Positions 46,444-55,736 are shown, numbered from the stretch's first letter. The stretch is DNA of 64,000 nt from Saccharicrinis sp963666825 (GCA_963666825.2 OY763044.2:4650001-4714000); one strand, 5' to 3'. Notes: generated from the sequence alone by a model not told the origin. Numbers and translations: made by a program.

Positions 46444-48546
46444 ATGATTGTAAATGATACTAAGGAGAATTCAACACAAACGAAACTAGAAGACTTAATT
46501 GCTAAATATAAAGACAATAAAGAGTTAAGACGCGAACTTAGTTCCATTTTAGATTCCGTAAATAAGAATGACACCGCCTCAAAAGAAAAGAAGCTAATTA
46601 AAAAACTTGATCAGGAATTAAGAATACTAAAACATCAATACAATGCCTTGCTGGATAATTTACCAGAAATGGATGTATACCTTTTTGATAAAGAAAACAG
46701 GTTTTTAATAACCGGAGGAAAAGAAAAACTAAAGTATGGATTTACAAAAAGTGATTTCTTAGGTAAAAAGTTAAACGATTTACATGAAAATCATATCAAA
46801 GAGAAATTCGCTCCTATTTTCAATCAAACTTTACTTGGGAAAAAAATAGAAGATGAAATAAAGAATAAAGGTCGAATTTATAAAATCATAAGCCAACCTA
46901 TTAAAGATGAACTGGGAAATACGGAGTATGGAATAATGATAGGCCATAATATAACCAAGTTAAAAAAAGCCCAGGAAAAACTCAAAATAGCAAAGTCTGA
47001 AGCCGAACGTATTGCTCAGGTAAAATCAAATTTCCTGGCAAATATGAGTCATGAAATACGTACTCCACTCAATGCAATTATTGGATTTTCGGAGCAATTA
47101 GCTAAGACAGATTTAAATGACGATCAACGAAAGTTTAATAGTCTGGTTAATGAATCATCAGAACATTTATTAGCTCTTGTAAATGAAATACTCATACTAC
47201 TCAAGATAGGAATGGGTAAAGTTTACATTGATAATATACCTTTTAATGTAAGAAAAGTCTTCAATGATGTTTATCAATTCTTTAAAATAAAAGCTGAACG
47301 AAAAGGAATTGAATTATTATTTCAGGTGGATGATGAAGTATCAAATATCTTAATCGGCGATCCCTTCAGATTAAAGCAAATAATGATTAATCTGATAAGT
47401 AATGCCATTAAGTTCACCAGTTTTGGATCAGTTCGATTTTCATGTTCTGTAAAAAAAGATCATGGAGATATGACACGGTTAAAAATAGATGTAAAAGATA
47501 CTGGCATAGGCATCAGTCCTAAAGATTTGACATCTATTTTTGACGAATTTAGCCAGGCAGAAAACATGGTCAAAGAAAAACATGGAGGGACAGGCCTGGG
47601 ATTAACCATAAGCAAAAAACTTATTGAGTTACAAAAAGGAACCATCAAAGTAAAGAGTCAGTTAAACAAAGGCACACATTTTACGGTGACTATTCCCTAT
47701 AAAAAAGGTTCTGAGAAAGACATTTTAAAGGAAGATGAATCTTTTGTTATTAACCATGAAATATTAAAAGATAAACATATTCTTCTTGCCGATGATGATT
47801 CTTACAATAGAGAACTTGCCCATACGATATTTAAAAACTGGAATACAAAATTTGATATCGTAGCAAACGGACAAGAAGCACTGGACAAAGCTAATAAGCA
47901 TAAATATGATCTCATTTTAATGGATATCCACATGCCTGTTTTGGATGGCCTTAAAGCTACTAAGTCGATAAAAACTGGAAATGGGGGTCTGAATCAGAAC
48001 ACTAAGATTGTAGCATTAACAGCAAACATCACAAAAAGTGACATTGTAGAATATATGAAATCTGGTATGGATGATTATATTATAAAACCCATACGAGAGG
48101 AAGAATTTTACAGTAAAATATGTAATGTTCTTAACTTAGAAACATCAATGGAGTACAATGAAGTTGATACAGAACTTAAACTATTAGAAGAGGATGAGCA
48201 AATGAAAAAGGCATACGATTTGAATGATTTAAGAAGGGCAACTCAAGGTAATAAGGTCATTTTTAATAAAATGCTTAATACTTTTCTTGATAATTCTGTT
48301 AATTCAATTGAGGAATTGCAGGTTGATTTAGAAAAGGGTAACTGGGAAACAATAAGAGAAACAGCACATCGACTAGTTTCATCCATCAGATATTTTAAAA
48401 TAGAGGATGTTCCGGATAAACTACAAAAAATTGAAGAATCCGTAATCAACAAAGATTTTGAAGAAATACCTGAATTAATACATGAAACAGTATCAATGCT
48501 TGATGATGTTCTATTTCAAATGAAAAACGAAATAATAACCGAATAA
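46444..48546 (+). CDS. cytoplasmic hybrid histidine kinase with PAS, receiver and Hpt
   Basis: The 700-residue protein has no TM helix. Domains in order: coiled coil (1-60), PAS (about 58-165, YNALLDNLPEMDVYLFD), HisKA with His203 (NMSHEIRTPLN), HATPase (NLISNAIKFT, GGTGLGLTIS), receiver with Asp494 (LILMDIHMPVLDG) and Hpt with His642 (TAHRLVSS). It is a full phosphorelay that probably ends on the NtrC-type regulator starting 10 bases downstream. The signal is intracellular and unknown. Confidence 0.93.
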   Translation: MIVNDTKENSTQTKLEDLIAKYKDNKELRRELSSILDSVNKNDTASKEKKLIKKLDQELRILKHQYNALLDNLPEMDVYLFDKENRFLITGGKEKLKYGFTKSDFLGKKLNDLHENHIKEKFAPIFNQTLLGKKIEDEIKNKGRIYKIISQPIKDELGNTEYGIMIGHNITKLKKAQEKLKIAKSEAERIAQVKSNFLANMSHEIRTPLNAIIGFSEQLAKTDLNDDQRKFNSLVNESSEHLLALVNEILILLKIGMGKVYIDNIPFNVRKVFNDVYQFFKIKAERKGIELLFQVDDEVSNILIGDPFRLKQIMINLISNAIKFTSFGSVRFSCSVKKDHGDMTRLKIDVKDTGIGISPKDLTSIFDEFSQAENMVKEKHGGTGLGLTISKKLIELQKGTIKVKSQLNKGTHFTVTIPYKKGSEKDILKEDESFVINHEILKDKHILLADDDSYNRELAHTIFKNWNTKFDIVANGQEALDKANKHKYDLILMDIHMPVLDGLKATKSIKTGNGGLNQNTKIVALTANITKSDIVEYMKSGMDDYIIKPIREEEFYSKICNVLNLETSMEYNEVDTELKLLEEDEQMKKAYDLNDLRRATQGNKVIFNKMLNTFLDNSVNSIEELQVDLEKGNWETIRETAHRLVSSIRYFKIEDVPDKLQKIEESVINKDFEEIPELIHETVSMLDDVLFQMKNEIITE

Positions 48547-48556
48547 CAAACACTAT

Positions 48557-49954
48557 ATGCTTCAAATACTAGTAATTGACGACGATACCTTTATGTGTAA
48601 CTTATTAGAAACTTACCTTTCTAATCATGGTTATAATGTTGAAACAGCTTATAATGGAAAGGGAGCACAGAATTTGCTTAAGAAAAAAAAGTACGACATT
48701 GTTGTTTGTGACTTCCGCCTGCCTGATAGTGATGGCCTGGAAATGTTAGATTTCATTAAAACTAAAAATCCTCAAACCAATGTAATCATTATCACAGCTT
48801 ATGCTGACATCAGGATGGCTGTAAAACTAATGAAGCTGGGAGCATATGATTATGTTACAAAACCCCTTCAACAAGAAGAATTACTTCAACTTGTAAAACA
48901 AATAGATAAAAGTTCTCCAAGTGGCAAATCTTCACCCAAAAGTGCAAAACCTAAAAAGGAATTTATATCAGGAGACAGTGAAATAATGAAAGAGGTACTG
49001 CGTCTTTGTGATGTGGTTGCCCCCACAAATATGTCAGTCCTAATTCAGGGCGAAACCGGTTCTGGTAAGGAATACATTGCAAGATTTATTCACGAAAATA
49101 GCAACAGAAGTAATAAATCGTTTGTTGCCGTAGATTGCGGCGCCATTCCCAAAGACTTAGCAAACAGTGAATTATTCGGACATCTAAAGGGAGCATTTAC
49201 AGGTGCCATAGGCGACAAAAAAGGTGTTTTTGAACAAGCTAACGGAGGCACAATTTTTCTTGATGAAATAGGAAACCTACCATATGATCTTCAGATTAAA
49301 TTACTCAGAGCAATTCAGGAAAGAGTCATTAGTCGTTTAGGAAGCACAAAGCCTATAAATATCGATGTTAGAATTATAGCTGCTACAAATGAGGAATTAG
49401 AAACTGATATAACAACTAATAAATTCAGAGAAGATTTGTACCACAGACTAAATGAATTTAAAATAAAACTTCCTTCTCTTAGAGAAAGAAAAGAAGATAT
49501 ACTAATATATGCAAAACACTTTATATCAGAGGCAAACACTGATCTAAACAAACAAGTAACAGACCTTGATCCTGATGTCATTCTGGCGTTACAAAATTAT
49601 CCATGGCATGGAAACCTGAGGGAATTACGAAATGTTATAAAAAGATCAGTATTGCTATCCTCTGACGAAAACATCACAACAGACTGTTTACCAAACGAAA
49701 TAAAAGAATTCAAAGACTTCAATGATAATCTCTTAATTAGCAATGTAATTGAAGAACAAATTGACCACAGTAATGAGTTACCTGATTTAAAGGATGCTGC
49801 ATTAAAATTTGAGAAAGAAGTTATTATTAACACACTGGAAGAGGTAAATTACAATAAATCAGAAGCCGCACGAAAACTCAACATAGACAGAAAAACACTG
49901 TATAACAAAATGAAGATACTGGATATAGATTATAAGGCTCTAAAACGCATTTAG
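48557..49954 (+). CDS. NtrC-family sigma-54 activator (response regulator)
   Basis: The 465-residue protein has a receiver (LVIDDDTF, Asp52 in VCDFRLPDSDG). A sigma-54 AAA+ domain follows with Walker A GETGSGKE (about 165-172), the sigma-54-contact loop GAFTGA (about 212-217) and FLDEIGNLP. The C-terminal Fis-type HTH is SEAARKLNIDRKTLYNKMK. It should bind enhancer sites and activate RpoN-dependent promoters. It is co-transcribed with the hybrid kinase. Inverted repeats right after the gene are candidate binding sites. Confidence 0.95.
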   Translation: MLQILVIDDDTFMCNLLETYLSNHGYNVETAYNGKGAQNLLKKKKYDIVVCDFRLPDSDGLEMLDFIKTKNPQTNVIIITAYADIRMAVKLMKLGAYDYVTKPLQQEELLQLVKQIDKSSPSGKSSPKSAKPKKEFISGDSEIMKEVLRLCDVVAPTNMSVLIQGETGSGKEYIARFIHENSNRSNKSFVAVDCGAIPKDLANSELFGHLKGAFTGAIGDKKGVFEQANGGTIFLDEIGNLPYDLQIKLLRAIQERVISRLGSTKPINIDVRIIAATNEELETDITTNKFREDLYHRLNEFKIKLPSLRERKEDILIYAKHFISEANTDLNKQVTDLDPDVILALQNYPWHGNLRELRNVIKRSVLLSSDENITTDCLPNEIKEFKDFNDNLLISNVIEEQIDHSNELPDLKDAALKFEKEVIINTLEEVNYNKSEAARKLNIDRKTLYNKMKILDIDYKALKRI

Positions 49955-49959
49955 TACTT

Positions 49960-49977
49960 TGTAGAATATTTTCCACA
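49960..49977. promoter_or_regulatory. candidate enhancer site 1 (TGTAGA-N6-TCCACA)
   Basis: TGTAGAATATTTTCCACA, an interrupted palindrome six bases after the activator gene. It has the same form as sites at 50001, 52010, 55298 and 55317. Confidence 0.5.
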
Positions 49978-50000
49978 ACGCAAATTCCACAGTCTTTAAC

Positions 50001-50018
50001 TGTGGATATTATTCCACA
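50001..50018. promoter_or_regulatory. candidate enhancer site 2 (TGTGGA-N6-TCCACA)
   Basis: TGTGGATATTATTCCACA, with the dyad extended by two more bases on each side. It could also act as the activator gene's terminator hairpin, but the N6 spacing equals that of the other sites. Confidence 0.5.
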
Positions 50019-50209
50019 GTAATTTTGTACAATAAAATTGAATTACATTTTTTTAAAAAACATTTTCACATTTAGTTACTTACATATATGATTATATCTG
50101 ATGTAAATAATTGAAATATTACTAATTACAGGTACATAAAAATATTGCTAAACTTTATTTATACATTAATTACAAAACCAGATTATCATAGCTAATTTCT
50201 AATCTCAGG

Positions 50210-50224
50210 TGGCACAGTGCTTGA
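50210..50224 (+). promoter_or_regulatory. candidate sigma-54 promoter for the PAS kinase gene
   Basis: TGGCACAGTGCTTGA: perfect TGGCAC at -24, and TTGA instead of TTGC at -12, with correct spacing. It is 127 bases before the ATG and about 200 bases after enhancer-like site 2. Confidence 0.5.
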
Positions 50225-50336
50225 GATTGCAATAACATATAAATCTATTTCAATTCATAACAGATATTAGTGTTTAAGATTAAAACAAATAACATTAATG
50301 AGGGAAGTATGATATAATGAAAAAGTATTCTGTGCA

Positions 50337-51536
50337 ATGGATAATATTAAAAACATAAATAACAAAGTCAACGCAAAAGAAGATAAGATTGATCAACCAG
50401 AGTCTGTTATAAATAAAAATCTCAGAGAAGAATTAATAACACTAAAACAGATTTCTGACAATACACAAAGAGATCAAAGGATTATAGATATACTACCACA
50501 GATTGCATGGACAACCTCCTCTGAAGGGAAAATTGAATTCTTTAATAAAAGATGGTACAAGTACACCGGAATAAATGCAAATTCAGATTTAAATAAAGCA
50601 TGGTGGCAAGCGACTCTAGCTGCCGACCATAATGCCATCGAATTCTTTTGGAAAGAACTAAAAAAAACAGGAAAAGAATCGGATATCAAGATTAGGATAT
50701 TTAATAATACAGATAATTCATATCACTGGCATTTAGTTTCTTTAGTCCCGGTTAAAAACTCAAATAACGAAATTACAAACTGGATAGGTACCGGAACTGA
50801 TATTCACAACGAAGTAGTCCAAACAAAACAGCTGGATTCAAAGAATACAGAACTGCAAGCAATCAATCATTACCTGGATCATTTTGTACATGCCATAGCT
50901 CATGATCTTAGAGCACCTGTGGCAAACATAAAGATGTTTTCTAAGGTTCTAAAAAATGAATCCTTAATCAATAAAGAAAAGATAATTAGCAACATACAGC
51001 TTAATGTTGACAAACTTGACAATACTATAACCGGATTGATTAAGGTAATTGAGGCACAAGAAAACACGGATCCATTTACCAGAAATATCAACTTAGTTAA
51101 TATTATTAAAGATGTTATTAAATCAGAAAATGAATTTATAAACACTTATAAAGCTCACATAAACATTCTAATATCCAATTCACTGGAATTTAATTATGTA
51201 AAAGGTTTTATCATATCAATAATCACCAATTTATTGAAGAATTCTTTAGAATTCAGTAAGGAATCCGTTCCCCCAAATATTACCATTTCTGCACATAGGT
51301 ACAACACAGACACTATTAAAATCATGTTTGAAGACAATGGTATAGGAATAGATATTAAAACATTTAAGAACAGATTATTCAAACCATTTTCCAAATTTAC
51401 TGAGTTATCAAAAGGAATGGGATTGGGACTACATATTATTGATACAATGGTAAAGCGTAATGGTGGAAAAATAGAAGTTGAGAGTGAGCTAAATAAAGGG
51501 ACAAAATTTATCCTTTATTTAAAAGAATACGAATAA
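50337..51536 (+). CDS. soluble PAS-domain sensor histidine kinase
   Basis: The 399-residue protein has no TM helix. A PAS/PAC domain spans about 50-170 (LPQIAWTTSSEGKIEFFNKRWYKYTG, VKNSNNEITNWIGTGTDI). HisKA has its His in AHDLRAPVANIK, and the HATPase shows NLLKNSLEFS, EDNGIGID and KGMGLGLHIID. The PAS matches the PAS_3 type with WHL segment common in Bacteroidota. It probably pairs with the receiver gene 76 bases downstream. Confidence 0.9.
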   Translation: MDNIKNINNKVNAKEDKIDQPESVINKNLREELITLKQISDNTQRDQRIIDILPQIAWTTSSEGKIEFFNKRWYKYTGINANSDLNKAWWQATLAADHNAIEFFWKELKKTGKESDIKIRIFNNTDNSYHWHLVSLVPVKNSNNEITNWIGTGTDIHNEVVQTKQLDSKNTELQAINHYLDHFVHAIAHDLRAPVANIKMFSKVLKNESLINKEKIISNIQLNVDKLDNTITGLIKVIEAQENTDPFTRNINLVNIIKDVIKSENEFINTYKAHINILISNSLEFNYVKGFIISIITNLLKNSLEFSKESVPPNITISAHRYNTDTIKIMFEDNGIGIDIKTFKNRLFKPFSKFTELSKGMGLGLHIIDTMVKRNGGKIEVESELNKGTKFILYLKEYE

Positions 51537-51612
51537 AATAATTCTGTACAAGAGTTTACTTCAGCATCAACAATATAATGGAGCATAACTCTGTAATCAA
51601 AATTATATAAGC

Positions 51613-52014
51613 ATGGAATACAACAAAACATTAATGATAGATGATGATTTCTTTTTATTGGAGCTACATCAAATGTTGGTTCAGATGGCAGGTCTGGAAG
51701 ACTATTTTCTAACTGCTAACGGAGCAAAAGATGCTCTGGATGTTTTGTCAGATATAAATAAAAAGAACCAGGAACCTCCAAAATATATTTTACTGGATTT
51801 AAATATGCCCATAATGGATGGTTTTGATTTTATGAAATATTATCAGGATCATTATGCCAATAAAGATTTCCCTACAAAAATTATCATTGTAACTAGTTCT
51901 ACCAGAGTATCAGATTACAATAAGGCCATGAGTTTTCCTTTTGTACTTGATTATAAAACCAAACCTTTACCCGAAAAGTATATTGAAAGTTTAATCTCTG
52001 GTGATGAATTGTGA
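51613..52014 (+). CDS. stand-alone receiver-domain response regulator
   Basis: The 133-residue protein is a receiver only: MIDDDFFLLELH (acidic pair), Asp62 in LLDLNMPIMDG, switch region VTSSTRV and Lys in DYKTKPLP. It resembles Rcp1/CheY-like regulators that act through protein contacts or phosphorelay. It sits downstream of the PAS kinase. Its last codons overlap enhancer-like site 4. Confidence 0.9.
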   Translation: MEYNKTLMIDDDFFLLELHQMLVQMAGLEDYFLTANGAKDALDVLSDINKKNQEPPKYILLDLNMPIMDGFDFMKYYQDHYANKDFPTKIIIVTSSTRVSDYNKAMSFPFVLDYKTKPLPEKYIESLISGDEL

Positions 52015-52027
52015 AAATCCTTCTACA
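52010..52027. promoter_or_regulatory. candidate enhancer site 4 (TGTGAA-N6-TCTACA)
   Basis: TGTGAAAATCCTTCTACA has one mismatch to TGTRGA-N6-TCYACA. It lies 126 bases before the -24/-12-like sequence at 52153. Confidence 0.45.
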
Positions 52028-52152
52028 CAAAATTGTAACTCTTTTTCCTCAATATAAATAACTGCTTACAAATTAAAAATTCTACAAAAAAACTACGTAT
52101 CAACCTATATACCTGCACCTTACAAAGCACAACGCAGCCATACATAGAAAAA

Positions 52153-52167
52153 TGGCATAGTGTTTTC
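52153..52167 (+). promoter_or_regulatory. candidate sigma-54 promoter for csbD and lipoprotein genes
   Basis: TGGCATAGTGTTTTC shares TGGCAyAGTGyTT with the sequence at 50210. The -12 part reads TTTC rather than TTGC. It is 148 bases before the CsbD ATG. Confidence 0.45.
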
Positions 52168-52300
52168 ATTTTACTAAACAGATTACAACACAAACATATT
52201 CTGTAATCTGGACAGTATTGATTAATAATGCATATAGAGCAATATTAAAGTCCGGACACATACTGTCAATTAATATTATAAATCATAAAAACAATTAATC

Positions 52301-52489
52301 ATGGATAAACTTGAAATTAAAGGAAACTGGAACGAGATTAAAGGTAAACTAAAAGAAAAATATGGTGAATTTACTGATGATGAATTAAGTTATTCAGAAG
52401 GAATTGAAGATCAGATTCTTGGTAAATTACAAAAAAAGACCGGCAAAGCAAGAAGCGAATTAATACGCGAAATTGAAAGTCTTTTATAA
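52301..52489 (+). CDS. CsbD-family stress protein
   Basis: The 62-residue protein fits CsbD in length and sequence: IKGNWNEIKGKLKEKYGEFTDDEL, then QILGKLQKKTGKARSELI. CsbD proteins are abundant general-stress proteins of unknown mechanism. The lipoprotein gene 54 bases downstream is probably in the same unit. Confidence 0.93.
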   Translation: MDKLEIKGNWNEIKGKLKEKYGEFTDDELSYSEGIEDQILGKLQKKTGKARSELIREIESLL

Positions 52490-52543
52490 GAATGTATACA
52501 AAACAATACACAACAAATTAATAACCACTAAAACAAAAGAATT

Positions 52544-53008
52544 ATGAAGTATTTTATTAAAATTTCAGCCATACTTACAATTATATTTTCATCATTAACA
52601 TTTGTCTCATGTAATCAATCAAACTCAAAATCAGATTCAAAGAACACTGAAATAAAAGAAAGTTTAAAATCACTAAAAAGTGACCTTAAGGACCTTGGCC
52701 AGTCAATTGAAAACGTGGCAGAAGAAAACAATGAAGAATTCCAAAGTCGGGCTAAAAAAGTACTAAACAACTTTGATCAGAAAATTGAAAAATTTGAAGA
52801 GAATGCTAAACTTACAGGTAAAGAAATGAGTGAAACAACTCAAGAGGCCTTAGATGATTTAAAATCACAAAGTAAGCAGTTAGCAGCAAAAATTGATGAA
52901 ATGGGGGACGATAGCAAAGAAAACTGGCAAGACATAAAAAAAGAAGTAAAACACGATTTCAATCAATTTGGAGAGAGTGTAAAAGACTTTTTTAATGATA
53001 ATGTATAA
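52544..53008 (+). CDS. helical lipoprotein, function unknown
   Basis: The 154-residue protein has a lipobox (TFVSCNQS, Cys23). The rest is charged and helical with heptad-like spacing (LKSLKSDLKDLGQSIENVAEE, DDLKSQSKQLAAKIDEM), resembling apolipoprotein- or YtxH-like amphipathic helices. It probably coats or spans the envelope. The stress-gene surroundings and the shared candidate promoter with csbD suggest an envelope-stress role; no family is assigned. Confidence 0.75.
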   Translation: MKYFIKISAILTIIFSSLTFVSCNQSNSKSDSKNTEIKESLKSLKSDLKDLGQSIENVAEENNEEFQSRAKKVLNNFDQKIEKFEENAKLTGKEMSETTQEALDDLKSQSKQLAAKIDEMGDDSKENWQDIKKEVKHDFNQFGESVKDFFNDNV

Positions 53009-53047
53009 ACACATACTTAATTAAATCAAAGCACTGATTTTATAATT

Positions 53048-53083
53048 AACACATAAGCTGTATGCTTAACAGTCTTATGTGTT
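53048..53083. terminator. hairpin after the lipoprotein gene
   Basis: AACACATAAG and CTTATGTGTT form a 10-bp stem. No T run follows, so it may be only a structured spacer. Confidence 0.4.
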
Positions 53084-53172
53084 AGTGCATTAAAGCCATT
53101 ACCTTATGTACAAATAACTAAAATCTACTATTGACAATGCTACTTTAAGATAACCAATAAATCACATGCTAT

Positions 53173-54072
53173 ATGATTAGTAATTTTACAAATGCCTACA
53201 ACAAAATATTTTTAAAATTATACGACTGGTATGATACAATCATAACAATGCTGCCAAATTTTTTGGTGGCAATTTTTGTTTTAATCATATCGTTCCTTCT
53301 TGCAAAATTCATACGAAATATCGTAAGTAAAACACTTCATCGCTTTCTTTTTAATGAGGCCGTAAATAGCTTATTAAATACAATTGTATATACGGCAATT
53401 ATTACAGCCGGAACTTTTGTTGCATTAGGAGTACTCAACCTGGATAAAACAGTAACTTCATTATTAACAGGAATCGGTATTATAGGACTAGCAGTAGGTT
53501 TTGCATTTAAGGATGTTGCATCTAACTTTTTATCTGGCATATATATGGCATTAAAAAGTCCTATTAATGTTGGTGATATAATAGAGTATAATGATATATA
53601 TGGAACAGTAAAAGAAATTGGAATCAGGGCAACAACATTAACAACACTTCAAGGACAAGACGTTATTATACCCAATAGACTTATTATAGAGAATTATTAC
53701 ACTCATTATACAATAAACGGTCAACGAAGAATTGATCTTTCTGTGGGCATTTCTTATGGTGACAATCTTGAAAAGGCCGAAAACATAACTAAAAAAGCAA
53801 TAGAAAAAATTTCTTTTCTAAAATCGGGAAAATCAGTAGAGTTATTTTACACTGAATTTGGTAGCAGTTCAATTAACTTTATCGTACAATATTGGGTGGA
53901 TTTTAACACAGAAACAGACTACCTAAAAGCACAAAGTCAGGGAATTAAAAACATAAAACACGCTTACGATAACAATGACATCACCATTACATTTCCAATT
54001 CGAACCATTGACTTTGGAATCAAGGGCGGAAAATCCTTAAGTGAAGTACTATCTGAGGTGAATAAAGAATAA
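53173..54072 (+). CDS. small-conductance mechanosensitive channel (MscS family)
   Basis: The 299-residue protein has three TM helices (about 20-45, 65-88, 95-120). The pore helix and signature are GLAVGFAFKDVASNFLSGIYMALKSPINVGDII, followed by the beta domain (GTVKEIGIRATTLTT, IPNRLIIENYYTHYT) and the C-terminal alpha/beta part. Length and domains match the core MscS type. It protects cells from osmotic down-shock. Confidence 0.95.
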   Translation: MISNFTNAYNKIFLKLYDWYDTIITMLPNFLVAIFVLIISFLLAKFIRNIVSKTLHRFLFNEAVNSLLNTIVYTAIITAGTFVALGVLNLDKTVTSLLTGIGIIGLAVGFAFKDVASNFLSGIYMALKSPINVGDIIEYNDIYGTVKEIGIRATTLTTLQGQDVIIPNRLIIENYYTHYTINGQRRIDLSVGISYGDNLEKAENITKKAIEKISFLKSGKSVELFYTEFGSSSINFIVQYWVDFNTETDYLKAQSQGIKNIKHAYDNNDITITFPIRTIDFGIKGGKSLSEVLSEVNKE

Positions 54073-54082
54073 TTAAAACTGG

Positions 54083-54122
54083 TTAATGACTTACTTAATT
54101 CTCTATAAGAAGTAAGTAAGTC
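54083..54122. terminator. bidirectional terminator between MscS and permease genes
   Basis: TGACTTACTTAA and TAAGTAAGTCA form a stem between two converging genes. A T-rich stretch follows on the plus strand. Confidence 0.7.
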
Positions 54123-54129
54123 AAGTCTT

Positions 54130-55215
54130 TTACTTCTTCTTCCTTTTAAAAGAATTTAATTCTGAAATTTTATTATTACCAAAGTCACTTCCTAGCATAT
54201 ATCCATATGGTTTTAAAACATCAATGTGGTCAAAAATTACTTTTAAAATTGCCATAAAAGGAATAAATAGAATCATTCCTGCCACACCCCAAATTAAGCT
54301 ACCCGTTAAAATAGCAATCAAGGCAATTAATGGATTTAAACTAACTCTGGATCCTACAATTTTTGGAGTGAGAATATTCCCCTCAATTCCTTGAACAATC
54401 ATATACCAGATAATTACAAAAAGTGCACTCCAAATATTTTCATTTATAAGAGCATAAAGAAAAGGAAGCAATCCTCCAATAAAAGTTCCTATATAAGGTA
54501 TTATAGCTAAAAAAGCGGCAAAAAATCCAAATAGAAATGGATAATCCAATCCTATAATTAATAAGCCCAAACCATTTAAAGTACCGAGAATCATAATAAT
54601 GATAAAAAGTCCTACAAAATAACTTTGTGCTACAGTTTGTATTCTGTACAATACATTTGAAGCTTGCTTTTTAGTATCACTTGAGAAATGATATAAAATT
54701 AATTGCTTAAACGAAGACCGGTATAATAAAAAAAGGAAAGTATATATAAAGCATAATACTCCGGATGTTATTAGTCCCGTAGAGGTCATAATGGTTTTCT
54801 CTATAATATTACTTTCTCCAATTATCTTTTGAGACTCCTGCTCAACTATCTTATCAAAATTAATCTTCCCATTTAAAAACGATTGGTCAACAGCTAAAAC
54901 TAATTTGTCTATAAGAACCTCTATGTTTTTCCCAAAGTCTTTAATATTCTCAAAAAGAGCATAAAACTGAGAACCGAAAAAATAAGCAACACCTACAAAT
55001 ACTAGCATTACTAAAATAAAAGCAAGAATAATTGAAAATAAACGAGATATCTTTCTCTCAAAAAAAGAACAGATGGGATATAACAATAATGCTAAGAATA
55101 AACTAAAAGCAAGAGGAATTAAGATTTGTTGTGCGAAATAGGCAATCGCAATAACGAAAGAAATTATAAAAATATACTTTGAGATTCGGGATAAGTTTAA
55201 ATTTAATTGTTTCAT
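54130..55215 (-). CDS. AI-2E transporter-family (PerM-like) permease
   Basis: The 361-residue membrane protein has about eight helices and family segments QQILIPLAFSLFLALLLYPI, GLDYPFLFGFFAAFLAIIPYIGTFIGG, EGNILTPKIVGSRVSLNPL and GSLIWGVAGMILFIPF. The family includes TqsA and putative Na+/H+ antiporters, so the name does not prove autoinducer transport. It is divergent from the ytxH gene across a 218-base region that contains two enhancer-like repeats. Confidence 0.9.
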   Translation of the reverse strand: MKQLNLNLSRISKYIFIISFVIAIAYFAQQILIPLAFSLFLALLLYPICSFFERKISRLFSIILAFILVMLVFVGVAYFFGSQFYALFENIKDFGKNIEVLIDKLVLAVDQSFLNGKINFDKIVEQESQKIIGESNIIEKTIMTSTGLITSGVLCFIYTFLFLLYRSSFKQLILYHFSSDTKKQASNVLYRIQTVAQSYFVGLFIIIMILGTLNGLGLLIIGLDYPFLFGFFAAFLAIIPYIGTFIGGLLPFLYALINENIWSALFVIIWYMIVQGIEGNILTPKIVGSRVSLNPLIALIAILTGSLIWGVAGMILFIPFMAILKVIFDHIDVLKPYGYMLGSDFGNNKISELNSFKRKKK

Positions 55216-55297
55216 ATTTATATGTTTTATTATCCTAAATCAAAACATAAGCCATTATATAACACACTATAAAATCCAATTATTGGGGAAGAGAAAT

Positions 55298-55315
55298 TGT
55301 AGAGTACATTCTACA
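55298..55315. promoter_or_regulatory. candidate enhancer site 3a (TGTAGA-N6-TCTACA)
   Basis: TGTAGAGTACATTCTACA is a perfect interrupted palindrome between the divergent permease and ytxH genes. Confidence 0.55.
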
Positions 55316-55316
55316 G

Positions 55317-55334
55317 TTTGGAACATTATCTACA
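55317..55334. promoter_or_regulatory. candidate enhancer site 3b (TTTGGA-N6-TCTACA)
   Basis: TTTGGAACATTATCTACA has one mismatch to the consensus and begins 19 bases after site 3a, about two helical turns. Confidence 0.45.
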
Positions 55335-55377
55335 ATTTTATTTGTCATAAGATCCTATAATACATATAATTCATATT

Positions 55378-55392
55378 TGGCAAGATTTTTTC
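55378..55392 (+). promoter_or_regulatory. candidate sigma-54 promoter of ytxH
   Basis: TGGCAAGATTTTTTC has GG and the -12 position 10 bases apart, as in the sequences at 50210 and 52153. It is 56 bases before the ATG. Confidence 0.4.
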
Positions 55393-55433
55393 AGTTTACG
55401 TATAACATGTTTAACAATTAAAACTTTAGAGAT

Positions 55434-55736
55434 ATGTCAAATACAACAACAAAAACAATTTTAGGAATTTTTGCAGGCGCAGCTGCAGGTGCAATTGCCG
55501 GAGTATTATTTGCTCCTGATAAAGGATACAAAACAAGAAGAAAAATTAAAAAAGAGTCTCAAAGAATCAGTAAAAATGCATCCAAGGAGATTCACAAAAA
55601 AATGGATAATATAAAAGGACAGGTCAACGATGTTGTTGATGATTTAAAAAGTCAGCTTTCACAAGCTGAGGCTGAGCTGAAGACTAAATTAAATAATGTA
55701 AAAAATAAAAAAGCTGAAGAGGTACTTGAATCATAA
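55434..55736 (+). CDS. YtxH-family stress protein
   Basis: The 100-residue protein starts with a glycine/alanine-rich hydrophobic segment, ILGIFAGAAAGAIAGVLFAPD, followed directly by KGYKTRRKIKKES, the YtxH family signature. A charged coiled-coil tail follows. The family is membrane-associated and linked to general stress. It is a single gene followed by a strong terminator. Confidence 0.92.
   Translation: MSNTTTKTILGIFAGAAAGAIAGVLFAPDKGYKTRRKIKKESQRISKNASKEIHKKMDNIKGQVNDVVDDLKSQLSQAEAELKTKLNNVKNKKAEEVLES

Larger units (their letters stand above)
49978..50336. other. intergenic region upstream of the PAS kinase gene
   Basis: It holds enhancer-like site 2 and a -24/-12-like sequence at 50210. 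Otherwise it is AT-rich, with no ORF or RNA gene seen. Confidence 0.5.

Noticed and set aside
52010..52027. Enhancer-like repeats being only terminators
   Set aside because: Not all are followed by T runs, the gap is always six bases, and two lie between divergent genes where no terminator is expected. Site 50001 remains ambiguous.
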